Assembly (NCBI GenBank): GCA_007753675.1
Contig: CP036432.1
Location: 1,028,394 to 1,092,393 of the forward strand
Origin: Stieleria magnilauensis
GTDB taxonomy: Bacteria > Planctomycetota > Planctomycetia > Pirellulales > Pirellulaceae
Length of the DNA: 64,000 nucleotides
Direction: 5' to 3'
A model generated the notes under the pieces. The model saw only the letters and a list, made by a program, of their open reading frames with translations, ran no database searches and was not told where the DNA came from. Numbering within the stretch: position 1 is the first letter of the stretch; each line of letters starts with the position of its first letter. This document shows, piece after piece, positions 40,517 to 48,971 of this stretch. The position numbers were made by a program, and so were the translations under genes.

Positions 40517-41047
40517 TCCTCGTCAGTAGCGAGACAACTCCAGACGTCGATCTGATTTGACGGATTTACTGGGCTGATTGCATGAGTGTCACGCTCTTTC
40601 GCCCAACGGAATATGCGTTGAGCTTTGGGCATCGGACGGTTTCGGTCGATTGATCGATGCCGCACGTTTGGATCGATTGCTTTGGATCGTCACGGCCTCT
40701 CGGCTGATGCAAATCGGAGACTTGGTCCGCGCCGCGAAGGACCTGCGTGCAGTTCCGATGAAACGCACATCAGCCTCTCCACGTGCCACCATGCCTGTTC
40801 TCTTTTCGTGTCATTTGTGTTTTTCGTGGTGAACCACCGCTAAATTGGTCCGCCAAATTCACGCCGCTCGTTTCGCAGACAAAGATTTGCGTCGTCTGTT
40901 TCGCCGCGGTATCCTCTTGCATCGGTCGCATCCAACGCTGCCGCCGAGCAATCGACGAGATCCGAGGAACAAAGCCGTGCACCTGAGCACTCGATCGCGT
41001 CTGTTTTGAGCTCAAATTTGTCCGCTCGTGCCAGGTGACGGCGGCCG
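40516..41047 (+). other. Integron cassette 1, no convincing gene (duplicate of 47844-48376)
   Basis: This is a 532-nt cassette in first position. A second copy of 533 nt lies at 47844-48376. Both begin at G^TT and end in the same attC. Small reading frames on either strand differ mainly by amino-acid changes between copies or need starts outside the cassette, so I see no supported protein. A TTTTCGTGTCATTTGTGTTT block at 40802-40821 belongs to a repeat type seen in other cassettes. Confidence 0.75.
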
Positions 41048-41052
41048 TTCTG
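40964..41052 (+). repeat. attC of cassette 1
   Basis: The left arm GGAACAAAGCCGTGCACCTG pairs with the right arm CAGGTGACGGCGGCCGTTC around a central TTTTGAGCTCAAATTT palindrome, leaving one extrahelical base (the G of GTGCACC). Crossover is at G41047^TT. Confidence 0.85.
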
Positions 41053-41068
41053 CCTATTAGTTCACCCA

Positions 41069-41608
41069 ATGGGATCAACATTCCTTTACATCGCTGATGA
41101 CGCAATGTATCCCTGCGGCGGAACCGAATGCCACCATTGTGAACGCCAAAACGTACCGATATTCACGTATTTCGGTCACATTGTGGACGCAAAACTCGCG
41201 AAGAATCCGCAACTCGCAGAAGACGAACCTGACATCGACGAACTTTGCGCGGATTGCATCTTGTCGGGCAACGTTCGCAAACATCTGATCGATGAGATCA
41301 CAGCGACAATCAACCGTTTCGCCTACGACAAAACCGCCGCAACCGAGGCCTACCATAGATTCCCCGATATCCCGCTGTTTATGCAGTATCGAGACTGGCC
41401 GATCTGCTGCGGCGATTGGTGCGAATTCATGGGTTGTCCGTCAGCCTACGAAGAATCAAAGAGGATTCCGAACATACATGCTTACTGGGAGCGTGGCCCA
41501 GTCGCATGGAAATCTGAATTCGACCTAATGCCGGAGTCTTTACGGGAGGTTAGCTTGTTCAGGTGTCAGGAATGTTGGAGAATGTGGTTCACATGGCAGT
41601 TCACGTGA
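41069..41608 (+). CDS. Cassette gene: CbrC/UPF0167-like cysteine-rich protein
   Basis: The 179-aa protein begins 21 nt after the cassette boundary. Its cysteine pairs (CGGTECHHCER; LCADCILSG; ICCGDWCEFMGC; FRCQECWRMW) suggest metal binding. The order of a CxxC zinc-ribbon-like start, LCxxCI and a later W.CCGD.C.F.G block resembles the CbrC (UPF0167) family, implicated in colicin E2 tolerance in E. coli. The match is by motif and not certain. It is cytoplasmic, with no signal peptide. Confidence 0.6.
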   Translation: MGSTFLYIADDAMYPCGGTECHHCERQNVPIFTYFGHIVDAKLAKNPQLAEDEPDIDELCADCILSGNVRKHLIDEITATINRFAYDKTAATEAYHRFPDIPLFMQYRDWPICCGDWCEFMGCPSAYEESKRIPNIHAYWERGPVAWKSEFDLMPESLREVSLFRCQECWRMWFTWQFT

Positions 41609-41610
41609 GG

Positions 41611-41697
41611 CAGAACCAAGCAATGCACCCGAGTCGCGAAGTCGGGCGTTTGGCAATTGAGAATTGCTCGTCGCGACCGGGTGATTGCGGACGTTCA
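41611..41697 (+). repeat. attC of the CbrC-like cassette
   Basis: The left arm CAGAACCAAGCAATGCACCC pairs with the right arm GGGTGATTGCGGACGTTC; the inner stem is GAGTCGCGA / TCGCGAC. Crossover is at G41693^TT, just after the cassette gene stop. Confidence 0.88.
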
Positions 41698-42160
41698 CGC
41701 TGCTAACCGACGCCTGACAGCAACGGCCCACCTCTTCTCTGTGTCCCTTCGTAGCCTCGGTGGTTGTTCATTCTCCACGGCTTGACTGGTGCGTTCAAAG
41801 GACGCCCACCGGAGTTGATCAGACGTCCATTTCCTAAGATTCGCATTTGATGTCATCGTTCGATAGGTACGCTGACGTACTTGCTGGAAGGACCTCACGC
41901 AAAGTCGCCAAGCCGCAAAGATCTGAACCCACTCCTTCGCGGCTTAGCGTCTTTGTGTGATTCTTGACTCTCTTGATGCGCGCTCGACTCGGTTGAACGA
42001 GACAAACCGACGCCTGTCGATTCCAACGCTGACAACCCACGCCTGACGTGCCGGCCGCAAAATGGGATTTTCGATTTCCCACTGCGTTTCAAATTGAGTA
42101 CATTGGCAAAGAGCGGCGATGGCGAGGGCCGTCGTCGTGGCCGGTCGCGTGAACCATGTG
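41694..42160 (+). other. Gene-less recurrent cassette, copy 1 (interrupted)
   Basis: Starting TTCACGCTGCT, this cassette recurs at 56426, 58797 and 60504. Shared landmarks are three CCGACGCCTG(A/T)CG motifs, a block CACGCAAAGTCGCCAAGCCG with its inverted partner TGCGGCTT.GCGTCTTTG, and a conserved end GAGTACATTGGC...GTCGTCGTGGCCGG before attC. No reading frame is shared. The attC is split by an IS110-family element and resumes at 43937, giving an ancestral length near 540 nt. Confidence 0.75.
42147..42160 (+). repeat. attC left-arm fragment, cut by an insertion
   Basis: GCGTGAACCATGTG is the left end of an attC whose remainder (GGTGCACCGCAGTCGGCGAG...) is at 43937-44013. Intact versions at 57088 and 59284 read GTGAACCAAGTGGTGCACCG. 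Confidence 0.85.
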
Positions 42161-43937
42161 TTCCTGAAAGAGTTTAGGCCTTTCGATTGATTTTCCATGC
42201 TTTTTCAACTTGATCGTGAGTGCGGATTCACGATAGGGGCGACAGCACCATCTTGGTGCCTTCGTTGTGGTTCGACTGACAGATGTTGTTGACGCTTTGA
42301 ACGTCGATGGTTGGATCTGATTTCGGGCAGTTGCGGGTCGTTCTTTTCAGAGCCCTCAGCGTTGAAGACCCAGCGACCGCACCCCATACATTCCTTCGTG
42401 GGTCCCATCAATGCGTTTGCAATGATGCCTTGGCACGATCGGCCAAGCACAGATTTTTCGATGCGATCCGCCCACCGCAATCCAAGGCTCCTAATCAGTG
42501 CAACGTTCGACTATCAGGCTGTGAAGTGAATCACAACGAGGTCGGATCTACACATGGTTCCGGGCGAATTGGATAGGGTGAGCAACTCGGGTCCACAAGA
42601 CTTGTCACGGTTGTGTCAAGCAGCAGAGGCCGAGCCGATGCCATCTCTGTTTCAAAGCTTCATGAGGCAAATTCGTGAGGGTGATGTATGAGTTGGGTTG
42701 TGAATTAGATTTAAGCTGCACGCTTGTTTCTTGTCTTCAATTGACTTTTACGGCGAGCGATCATGGCGTCGCGGCATTCGGTGTAGGATTGTTTCTCAAC
42801 GAGCATGTTCCGGATGATCACCGACATCCGTCGCATTACCGCGGTCCGTGCGATACGACTTCCACGACGTGCACGAATCGGCTTGTACCACTGCTTCATG
42901 ACAGGGTCGCGACGCAACACGTGTTGCGTGACTTGAGCGAGCAACCAACGCGCCATCGTGCTCCCCGTCTTGGTGATATGTCCGCGTCGCCCTTTGGCGT
43001 CCCCGCTGTCGCGAACACCGGGAGTCAATCCCCAGTAGTTTGCAAGGCTCTTGCCACGTGGGAAGCGTTTTGCATCACCGATACGACTGGCCAATGCCAG
43101 CGCGGAGTAGTATCCACATCCGGGGATGGTGCGAAGCAATTCGACTTCTTCGATTCCCTGACCACGAGATACAATGGTTTCTTCGAGTGACTTCATTCGC
43201 GTCGTTAAGCGTTCGAATTCCCCGAGGTGATAGTCCATTTCAGTTCGATCCCACGAAGGTAGTTTGACCGTTTTTAGCCAGGCGATGGCCTTCAACGTCG
43301 GGAAGGTTTTGGTCGGCATAGACCACTGCAGGTTGTGACGTCTGAGGATGTGTTTGATTTGATTGGTCGCACGGGTTCGCTGCCTCCCGGCTTGTTGCCG
43401 CAGTAAAGTGATGCGTTGGTTCTCGGCATCAATTGGAGAGGCGGCAATGACCTGTCGAACACCTCGAATCGGAATCCGATTGGCGATGCGCTCGCGATTG
43501 ATCCACAGCAGTTCGCTGAGTGCGTGAGCGTCGCGGCGGTCTGTTTTTACTTTGGGCTTCTTCTCTGGTTGGATCAGAATGACTTCGGTGCATCCGAAGT
43601 TTGGCAGGGCCAGGAGCAGCCAATCGTTGAATCCACAGACTTCGACAATCGCGAAATATCCATCTGCTTCGGCCCTGGATTTCAGTCCGTTAAAGAACTC
43701 CTCGAATCGTTTGGGCTCCGTGCTGACTTGGCGATTGAGGATGACGTTTCCGTCGGATCCACGAAGTGAAAGAGTGAGTTGCTTTGCGTGTTGATCGATT
43801 CCGAGGTACAACATGGGTTCGGTTCTCCGAGAGGGACTTTGTATCAATTTGGGCTCGTGGGCTTAGCTCCCGATCACCCGACTCCCAGCATCTCGGAGAG
43901 CCGTTTTTTTGAACACCCAACTCTTTCATCGAAATCG
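42161..43937 (-). mobile_element. IS1111-like IS110-family element inserted in attC
   Basis: The element is about 1777 nt, delimited by comparison with uninterrupted attC copies. Subterminal inverted repeats CTGAAAGAGTT (42164-42174) and AACTCTTTCAT (43919-43929) match at 10 of 11 positions, as in the IS1111 branch. The transposase (minus strand) occupies 43814-42711. The 550-nt non-coding side is 3' of it, again IS1111-like, and is where a bridge RNA would be expected. It has a GCACCA/TGGTGC hairpin at about 42246-42260. At the 5' side a dyad (43821-43831 / 43892-43902) precedes the start. Confidence 0.82.
42711..43814 (-). CDS. IS110/IS1111-family transposase
   Basis: This 367-aa protein starts MLYLGIDQHAKQLTLSLRG. 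A 12-residue upstream extension reads through a dyad and is probably not translated. DEDD motifs are LGIDQHAKQ, IVEVCGFND and KVKTDRRDAHALSELL. The Tnp20 part is LLRTIPGCGYYSALALASRIG and FPRGKSLANYWGLTPG, with the catalytic serine in GKSLANY. It is intact and potentially active. The basic C-terminal tail (RRKSQLKTRNKRAA) may bind RNA. The element sits inside an attC. Confidence 0.93.
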   Translation of the reverse strand: MLYLGIDQHAKQLTLSLRGSDGNVILNRQVSTEPKRFEEFFNGLKSRAEADGYFAIVEVCGFNDWLLLALPNFGCTEVILIQPEKKPKVKTDRRDAHALSELLWINRERIANRIPIRGVRQVIAASPIDAENQRITLLRQQAGRQRTRATNQIKHILRRHNLQWSMPTKTFPTLKAIAWLKTVKLPSWDRTEMDYHLGEFERLTTRMKSLEETIVSRGQGIEEVELLRTIPGCGYYSALALASRIGDAKRFPRGKSLANYWGLTPGVRDSGDAKGRRGHITKTGSTMARWLLAQVTQHVLRRDPVMKQWYKPIRARRGSRIARTAVMRRMSVIIRNMLVEKQSYTECRDAMIARRKSQLKTRNKRAA

Positions 43938-44013
43938 GTGCACCGCAGTCGGCGAGTCAAGTTTGTTTTTGAGTTCCGGTCGATCGCGCCGACGCGGTGA
44001 CCACCGCCGTTAT
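43937..44013 (+). repeat. attC right part after the IS insertion
   Basis: GGTGCACCGCAGTCGGCGAG...CGCCGACGCGGTGACCACC continues the attC begun at 42147. Crossover is at G44009^TTATG. Confidence 0.85.
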
Positions 44014-44077
44014 GTCGCTTCAGTGTTCGCGTGAGCACGATTTGCGAATTTACAACTACGATCAAAAGGAGTTCCCG

Positions 44078-44350
44078 ATGGGGAATCGACAATTTACATC
44101 GGAAGAAGCAAAAACGATCGGCGACCAACTTGGCGTCGATTGGAACAAGATCCCAATCGACGAGTTTCGCATGGGTTTATCCGTCGAACTGGAGCATGGT
44201 GCAAATGCCGCTGAAACGAATCTTACCGATGATGATTTGATCGCAACCGGAAAGATCGCGTTAGCACACCTCAAAGAATTCGCAGATTACTATACGCGCC
44301 TCGGAAAAATGGAAGCGGAGGCCGACGACTACTGGTCCAAGAAAAAGTAA
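44078..44350 (+). CDS. Cassette gene: DUF5661 family protein
   Basis: The 90-aa protein begins MGNRQFTSEEAKTIGDQLG. AGGAG precedes the ATG by 8 nt, which fixes the start; an upstream extension would run into attC. The segments DWNKIPIDEFRMGLSVELEHG and ATGKIALAHLKEFADYYTRLG are typical of DUF5661, whose function is unknown. It is soluble and acidic. It shares a cassette with the VIT-family transporter 84 nt downstream. Confidence 0.85.
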   Translation: MGNRQFTSEEAKTIGDQLGVDWNKIPIDEFRMGLSVELEHGANAAETNLTDDDLIATGKIALAHLKEFADYYTRLGKMEAEADDYWSKKK

Positions 44351-44434
44351 TTCCAAACCAACAGACTGCAAAAACCCAAATGTCTCCCCCTGGTCGTGCT
44401 GGACGTCATGTCCAGGCCAACCTGAAAGAACGCA

Positions 44435-45127
44435 TTGTCTCCCCACAAAGAACTTCATCGCACCGATCGCATCGGCTGGCTACGCGCCGCCGTATTGGGC
44501 GCTAACGACGGCATCGTTTCAACGGCCAGCTTGGTTGTTGGCGTTGCTGCGGCTGACGCGACACACAACAACATCATGATCGCTGGCGTTGCTGGTCTGG
44601 TCGCTGGTGCCATGTCGATGGCCGCAGGTGAATATGTTTCCGTTAGTTCTCAAGCTGACACGGAAAACGCCGACCTTGCCCGTGAGCGAAACGAACTTGC
44701 CACCGATGGCGATGCGGAGCTTATTGAACTTACCGCAATCTATGTCCAACGCGGATTGGACGAATCGCTTGCGATTCAGGTTGCCGAACAGCTCACGAAA
44801 CATGATGCAATCGGCGCACACGCACGCGATGAATTGGGCATCTCCGAGACAATGAGCGCACGTCCCGTTCAGGCGGCGTTTGCATCCGCCGCCATGTTCT
44901 CTGTTGGCGCGGCGCTTCCGCTTGCCACCGCGTTTTTACTTCCTGAAAAACGTATCCCGATCATTGTTTCCGTTACTTCACTGTTCTTTCTTGCGTTGCT
45001 TGGCGGCGTTTCCGCTCGCGCGGGCGGTGCTCCGATTGCAAAGGCTGTTGCACGCGTGACATTTTGGGGCGCACTGGCAATGGCAGCAACGGCCGGGATT
45101 GGTGCTATTTTCGGGGTTGCAGCATGA
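44435..45127 (+). CDS. Cassette gene: VIT1/CCC1-family Fe2+/Mn2+ transporter
   Basis: The 230-aa protein starts at TTG (SPHKELHRTDRIGWLRAAVL). The family core GANDGIVSTASLVVGVAAA and AGAMSMAAGEYVSVSSQADTE matches the vacuolar iron transporter family. Five membrane helices are expected: two before and three after the cytoplasmic metal-binding loop with ERNELATDGDAELIEL. It would move ferrous iron or manganese across the membrane. Transporter genes are uncommon as integron cassettes. No attC separates it from the DUF5661 gene. Confidence 0.9.
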   Translation: MSPHKELHRTDRIGWLRAAVLGANDGIVSTASLVVGVAAADATHNNIMIAGVAGLVAGAMSMAAGEYVSVSSQADTENADLARERNELATDGDAELIELTAIYVQRGLDESLAIQVAEQLTKHDAIGAHARDELGISETMSARPVQAAFASAAMFSVGAALPLATAFLLPEKRIPIIVSVTSLFFLALLGGVSARAGGAPIAKAVARVTFWGALAMAATAGIGAIFGVAA

Positions 45128-45158
45128 TGGATACACCAACGACAATCACAGTCGCGAC

Positions 45159-45216
45159 ATAACCAGTAAGGATTTGACTTCGCGAGCTTGCGAGCCGAAG
45201 TTCAAGTCCTCTGTTC
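45159..45216 (+). repeat. Short atypical attC candidate after the VIT gene
   Basis: ATAACCAGTAAGGATTTGACTTCG pairs with CGAAGTTCAAGTCCTCTGTTC (one bulged base) around a CTCGC-type loop stem. It is 58 nt versus about 86 for the others, so it could also be a plain hairpin. The crossover would be G45213^TT. Confidence 0.5.
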
Positions 45217-45493
45217 AAGAAGCCCGATAACGCTCGCTCGGCCGCCTAAATCTCTCTTGGATTTTGCTTCGATGGCCCGGGCTCGTTCAAGACGTATCTG
45301 CCAGGTGCGATGCTCTTCGGCGGTTGCCATGCTGGTCTCGATACGGTGAGCCGGCGGCAGCGGATGTGCGTTTTGCCTGCCAAGGTGCGCTTCGGCACCA
45401 CGTCTGCGCGAATTTGAACGCGATCAGCGCAGAGCGTCTCTGTTCGCCTCCCCGATGACGTTTGATTTTGTGTCTCCGATTTCCGTTGAACGT

Positions 45494-46651
45494 TCAATTG
45501 GCTCTCCTTTGAAACGCCGCCGGTGGAGGTCCACGAGGAAGTGGCATCGGGTCGAAGCTGACCGTCACCACACGCAGGTCACCACCACAGTGGGCACAGC
45601 GAGGCTCGCTGACGAGACGTTCCGGTTGTGGAGCATGCCCGCTGGCCAACCAGTACACCCAGCCCAGATGCATCCACACAAGGAGTTGCAGTTCATCCAG
45701 GCGGATCGCCGAATTGCTGCTCATCCAGCCATAGTGCCGCACTTTCTGGAATCCGCTGGGGAGAATGTGCTGCGCGAATCCCTCGACGAACTTGACACCT
45801 TTAACGTTCCGCTCGATCGTCCGCTTGGCCTTTGTGGGCGTGACGGTGTACGAGACCGAACTGTCGGTGACCGAGACGATCCGTTTGTCGCTGATCGCGA
45901 CTCGATGGATGTAGGGCGCGAGGTAACGCAATGAGCCCCACGCATTTCCGACCGCTTCGATGTCCACCACGAAGTTCTTCTTCCACGCTTCGCGCGGCAC
46001 CGAATCGTAAAGTCCACAGCGGCGAAGCTCGTCAGCCAACTTCGCTTTGTAGACCCGAACCAGGGTGCCGTGGCGAAACAGGAAGCCTTGCGGTGTGCTC
46101 TGCCAGCCGATCGCCGCGCCCTCCTCATCGACCTTCACTCCACCGCCGGGGATGATGTAGTGAATGTGCGGATGATAGACGAGCGGATCTCGCCCCCAAG
46201 TGTGCAGAACGCCGAAGTAACCGAGCTTGCATCCTTTCAGTGCTTTGGTTGCGGCACCGACGTCCCGAATGCTCTGTGCCGAAGCATCAAAGAGCGAACG
46301 ATAGCCTTCACGTTGGTTCGCGCGCAGCACCAAGCCGACTTCACGGGGAACCGTGAAGGTGACGAAGAAGTGATGAACCGGTAGCAACCGCTTCTGATGC
46401 TTCTCGATCCAACGTTGCGACTTCTCGTGACCACAGGTGGCGCAGTGACGATTTCCGCAGCTCCGTCCCGTCCAATGCGTTTGGCCGCAGCCGTCGCATC
46501 GATACAGGACTCCGCCAAGGGCACCGGTTCGGCAAAACGGCAACAACGAGATCACGCGTGCAACCTGATACAGTGACTCGGGGAGCGGGTCGGGAAGCTT
46601 GGCGAGGTATGCCGGTCCATGCTTGGCGATGGCTTCGGCCAGCGTGGACAC
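45494..46651 (-). CDS. IS91-family transposase
   Basis: The 385-aa rolling-circle transposase has an N-terminal zinc-binding region (CDGCGQTHWTGRSCGNRHCATCG), FFVTFTVPREVGLVLRAN and the metal-coordinating HPHIHYIIPGGGV. Later segments are KNFVVDIEAVGNAWGSLRYLAPYIHRVAISDKRI and a C-terminal zinc finger (CAHCGGDL). It is complete, with no stop or frameshift. It lies 15 nt downstream of the recombinase gene on the same strand. Confidence 0.9.
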   Translation of the reverse strand: MSTLAEAIAKHGPAYLAKLPDPLPESLYQVARVISLLPFCRTGALGGVLYRCDGCGQTHWTGRSCGNRHCATCGHEKSQRWIEKHQKRLLPVHHFFVTFTVPREVGLVLRANQREGYRSLFDASAQSIRDVGAATKALKGCKLGYFGVLHTWGRDPLVYHPHIHYIIPGGGVKVDEEGAAIGWQSTPQGFLFRHGTLVRVYKAKLADELRRCGLYDSVPREAWKKNFVVDIEAVGNAWGSLRYLAPYIHRVAISDKRIVSVTDSSVSYTVTPTKAKRTIERNVKGVKFVEGFAQHILPSGFQKVRHYGWMSSNSAIRLDELQLLVWMHLGWVYWLASGHAPQPERLVSEPRCAHCGGDLRVVTVSFDPMPLPRGPPPAAFQRRAN

Positions 46652-46666
46652 GTTTCGGCGACCGGT

Positions 46667-47658
46667 TTACTTCAGTCGTGCGGGACAGCCGAGCGCATCG
46701 GGATCATCGTCGTCCCCCGGCAACTTTCCGAACAGTCCGTCGATCGCTCCCCGCGCATTGGCCTCCGCATCTTCGGTCAGATGTAGATAAACGAGGGTCG
46801 TCTGCAGCGAGGAGTGCCCCATGTATTTCTGGATGACCTTCAGCCCAACTCCGGCTTCGAGCAGATGCGTTGCGTAAGCATGTCGCAACGTGTGGATCGT
46901 GATTTTCTTGCCGAAGTTGAGCTTCTTGGCGATCTGCTTCATCGCACCTTGGACGGTGGTTTCCGACATCGGACGCTCGGCCTTGCTCTTGCCATGGATG
47001 TCGAAGCAGTACCCGGGCGAAACGGCGGGGAAGATCCACGTGTCGTGATGATGGGTCAGCCAATAGGCACGCAGCAACTTCAGAGTTGATTCTGGCAGCG
47101 GGACGTAACGATCCTTTGCCCCTTTGCCGCGGTGGATGTGGGCAAAGCCGCGTTGGCTTTGCAGATCCGTCGTCTGCAGATGAAGCGCTTCGTTCAGCCT
47201 TAAGCCCATCGAATAAGCGGTCCAGAAATACGCGTAAATCCGCAAGGTGTTCGCCTGACCGATCAACTCGTGGGTTTGGCTGATGGTCAGGACTTCCGGC
47301 AGTGCGGTGATGTTTTGCAGTTTGAGCATGGAAAAGATGTCCCAGTCTCGCTTGCAGGTGCGGGTAAAAAAGAACTTCACTCCCGAGAGGGCACACGCAG
47401 TGAACCGTAGGCGAAACCTCGGTCGTTCTTGAGGTGCAAGAAGAATTGGCGAACATGGTTCTCAGTGACTTGGTCGGGGGAGCACTTGGCGAAATCGGAG
47501 AGTTGCCGGATGGCACGGATGTATCCGTCGTGTGTCCGCTTGGCCATCCCGGAGAGTTGCAGGTCTTCGCTGAGTTTTTGACGAAGATCCTCGGGAAAGT
47601 AGGCCCCCAGAGCAGCAGACTTTTGCGAATTGCGGCGACGATTGTTAGACTTGGACAT
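46667..47658 (-). pseudogene. Tyrosine recombinase accompanying IS91, frameshifted
   Basis: The N-terminal core-binding part (MSKSNNRRRNSQKSAALG to GFAYGSLRV) is read in one frame. It then shifts near 47402, and the catalytic part continues as LSGVKFFFTRTCKRDW. Adding one G in GTGCCC would restore the expected YGSLRVALSGVKFFF. Catalytic motifs are GLRLNE, GKGAKDR, HTLRHAYATHL, MGHSS and Tyr in TTLVYLH. A GTG at 47380 could express the catalytic half alone. It is unlikely to work as a complete recombinase unless the shift is programmed. Confidence 0.85.
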
Positions 47659-47760
47659 CGAAAGTTCCTTGTGGAAGGAGTGTGTGAAGCGGTTCACCGT
47701 GAACCGCTCCTTCCATCAAGGTCTCATACCCACCAAAATCCCGCCGCGAAGCGGCTTACT

Positions 47761-47847
47761 TGAACAATCGGATGCACGACGAGTCGCCGAGTAGTGGTTT
47801 TTGAAGTGGAGGATCGCTCGCGGCGACCGCGTGATCCGTTACGTTCC
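47761..47847 (+). repeat. attC next to the IS91 element
   Basis: The left arm TGAACAATCGGATGCACGACG pairs with CGTGATCCGTTACGTTC; the inner stem is GAGTCGCCG / CGGCGAC. Crossover is at G47843^TT. Confidence 0.85.
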
Positions 47848-48376
47848 TCGTAGGAAGCGAGACAACTCCAAACGTCGATCAGTGGTGATGGATTTACTGG
47901 GCCGATTGATCGAGTGTCGTGCATTTTCGGTCAACGCAATCCGCGTTGAGCTTTCGATGTCGGACCGTTTCGATCGATTGATCGATGCCGCACGCTTGGG
48001 CCGAATGGCTTTGGATCGTCACGGCTCATTGGCTGACGCGAATGGGAGACTTGGTGCGCGCCGCGAAGGACCCGTGTGCGGTTCCGGTGGAACGCACATC
48101 AAACTCTCCACGTGCCACCATGCCCGTTCTCTTTTCGTGTCATTTGTGTTTTTCGTGGTGAACCACCGCTAAATTGGTCCGCCAAATTCACGCCGCTCGT
48201 TTCGCAGACAAAGATTTGCGTCGACTGTTTCACCGCGGTATCCTCTTGCATCGGTCGCATCCAACGCTGCCGCCGAGTAATCGACGAGATCCGAGGAACC
48301 AAGCCGTGCACCTGAGCACTCGATCGAATCTGTTTTGAGTTCAAATTTGTCCGCTCGTGCCAGGTGACGGCGGACG
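47844..48376 (+). other. Gene-less cassette, second copy of cassette 1
   Basis: This 533-nt cassette is homologous end to end with 40516-41047; similarity begins and stops at G^TT on both sides. Divergence is greatest in the first 250 nt, while about 250 nt before and including attC are nearly identical. No shared coding signal is evident. Confidence 0.75.
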
Positions 48377-48380
48377 TTCT
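48294..48380 (+). repeat. attC of the duplicated cassette
   Basis: GGAACCAAGCCGTGCACCTG pairs with CAGGTGACGGCGGACGTTC; the loop palindrome TTTTGAGTTCAAATTT is like that at 40964. Crossover is at G48376^TT. Confidence 0.87.
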
Positions 48381-48421
48381 GTCGTCACTTACTGCGACGT
48401 CATTTCCGAGGGTTTTGTTTT

Positions 48422-48799
48422 TTGCCAAGTGTCAAGTTTAGCCTTCGAACGCTGCTCATCCTTGTCGCGGTGCTCGCTGTTGCAACGCAAATTTGGATGA
48501 ATCTGGAGTACAATAAACGTTGGCAGAGGACTCGAGCAGACCTTCGAGTTTGGGCCACCAACGTGGGTGTTGGTGAAAAACGACGTTCATCGCATTTCAC
48601 TTGTAGATTTGCCACTCAGTCAACACCATCGGCAACTTTCTCCGTTTCGACTTTTAGGTTACGGAAAGCGAAGGATGGTAGTTGGATACAAAGTACGGGG
48701 CCAACTCACCCTACTCGAATTTTTGTTGTTCCACCAGGAAAATGGGTCGATAGCGTAGAGGACGTCATCGAGACATGGGACCAGTTCCGATCGCACTAA
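48422..48799 (+). CDS. Cassette gene: small membrane-anchored protein, possibly frameshifted
   Basis: 125 aa from a TTG start, beginning PSVKFSLRTLLILVAVLAVATQIW, a typical planctomycete N-terminal membrane anchor. The remainder is not recognised. In the middle (48567-48758) another frame reads more protein-like (WVLVKNDVHRISLVDLPLSQ), whereas the end of this frame (WVDSVEDVIETWDQF) looks genuine, so paired frameshifts are possible. It lies between two attC sites. Confidence 0.55.
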   Translation: MPSVKFSLRTLLILVAVLAVATQIWMNLEYNKRWQRTRADLRVWATNVGVGEKRRSSHFTCRFATQSTPSATFSVSTFRLRKAKDGSWIQSTGPTHPTRIFVVPPGKWVDSVEDVIETWDQFRSH

Positions 48800-48832
48800 C
48801 TCGTCCTGAACACGTCAACAGCAAAACACTGA

Positions 48833-48922
48833 CAGAACCATGAAATGCACGGCAGGACGGGAGTCGCGATTCTTGGACTGCTTGCAAGTCTTTCGCCCGT
48901 CCACCGTGATTTCTACCGTTCT
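48833..48922 (+). repeat. attC
   Basis: CAGAACCATGAAATGCACGG pairs with CCGTGATTTCTACCGTTCTG; the inner stem is GGACGGG / CCCGTCC. Crossover is at G48918^TT. Confidence 0.88.
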
Positions 48923-48971
48923 GACACAAACAAACACTGTTTCGATTTTTAACTCTTTGGAGGGATTCGTA

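Larger units (their letters stand above)
45220..47761 (-). mobile_element. IS91-family element with accessory tyrosine recombinase
   Basis: The unit comprises an IS91 transposase (46651-45494) and a frameshifted tyrosine recombinase (47658-46667), a pairing common in planctomycetes. On the left it abuts CAAG (45216-45219) and on the right GAAC (47762-47765), the tetranucleotides described as IS91 targets. A near-perfect hairpin AGCGGTTCAC/GTGAACCGCT lies at 47687-47707 and GCCGC-GAA-GCGGC near the right end. Both limits coincide with attC boundaries. The exact termini are inferred. Confidence 0.65.

Noticed and set aside
40770-41105. Minus-strand frame in both copies of the 532-nt cassette (also 48099-48428)
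   Set aside because: The start lies outside the cassette, the frame runs through attC, and differences between copies are mostly amino-acid changing.
42311-42576. Short frames in the 3' non-coding end of the IS1111-like element
   Set aside because: They are small, overlapping and without motifs; the region is better explained as a non-coding IS end.
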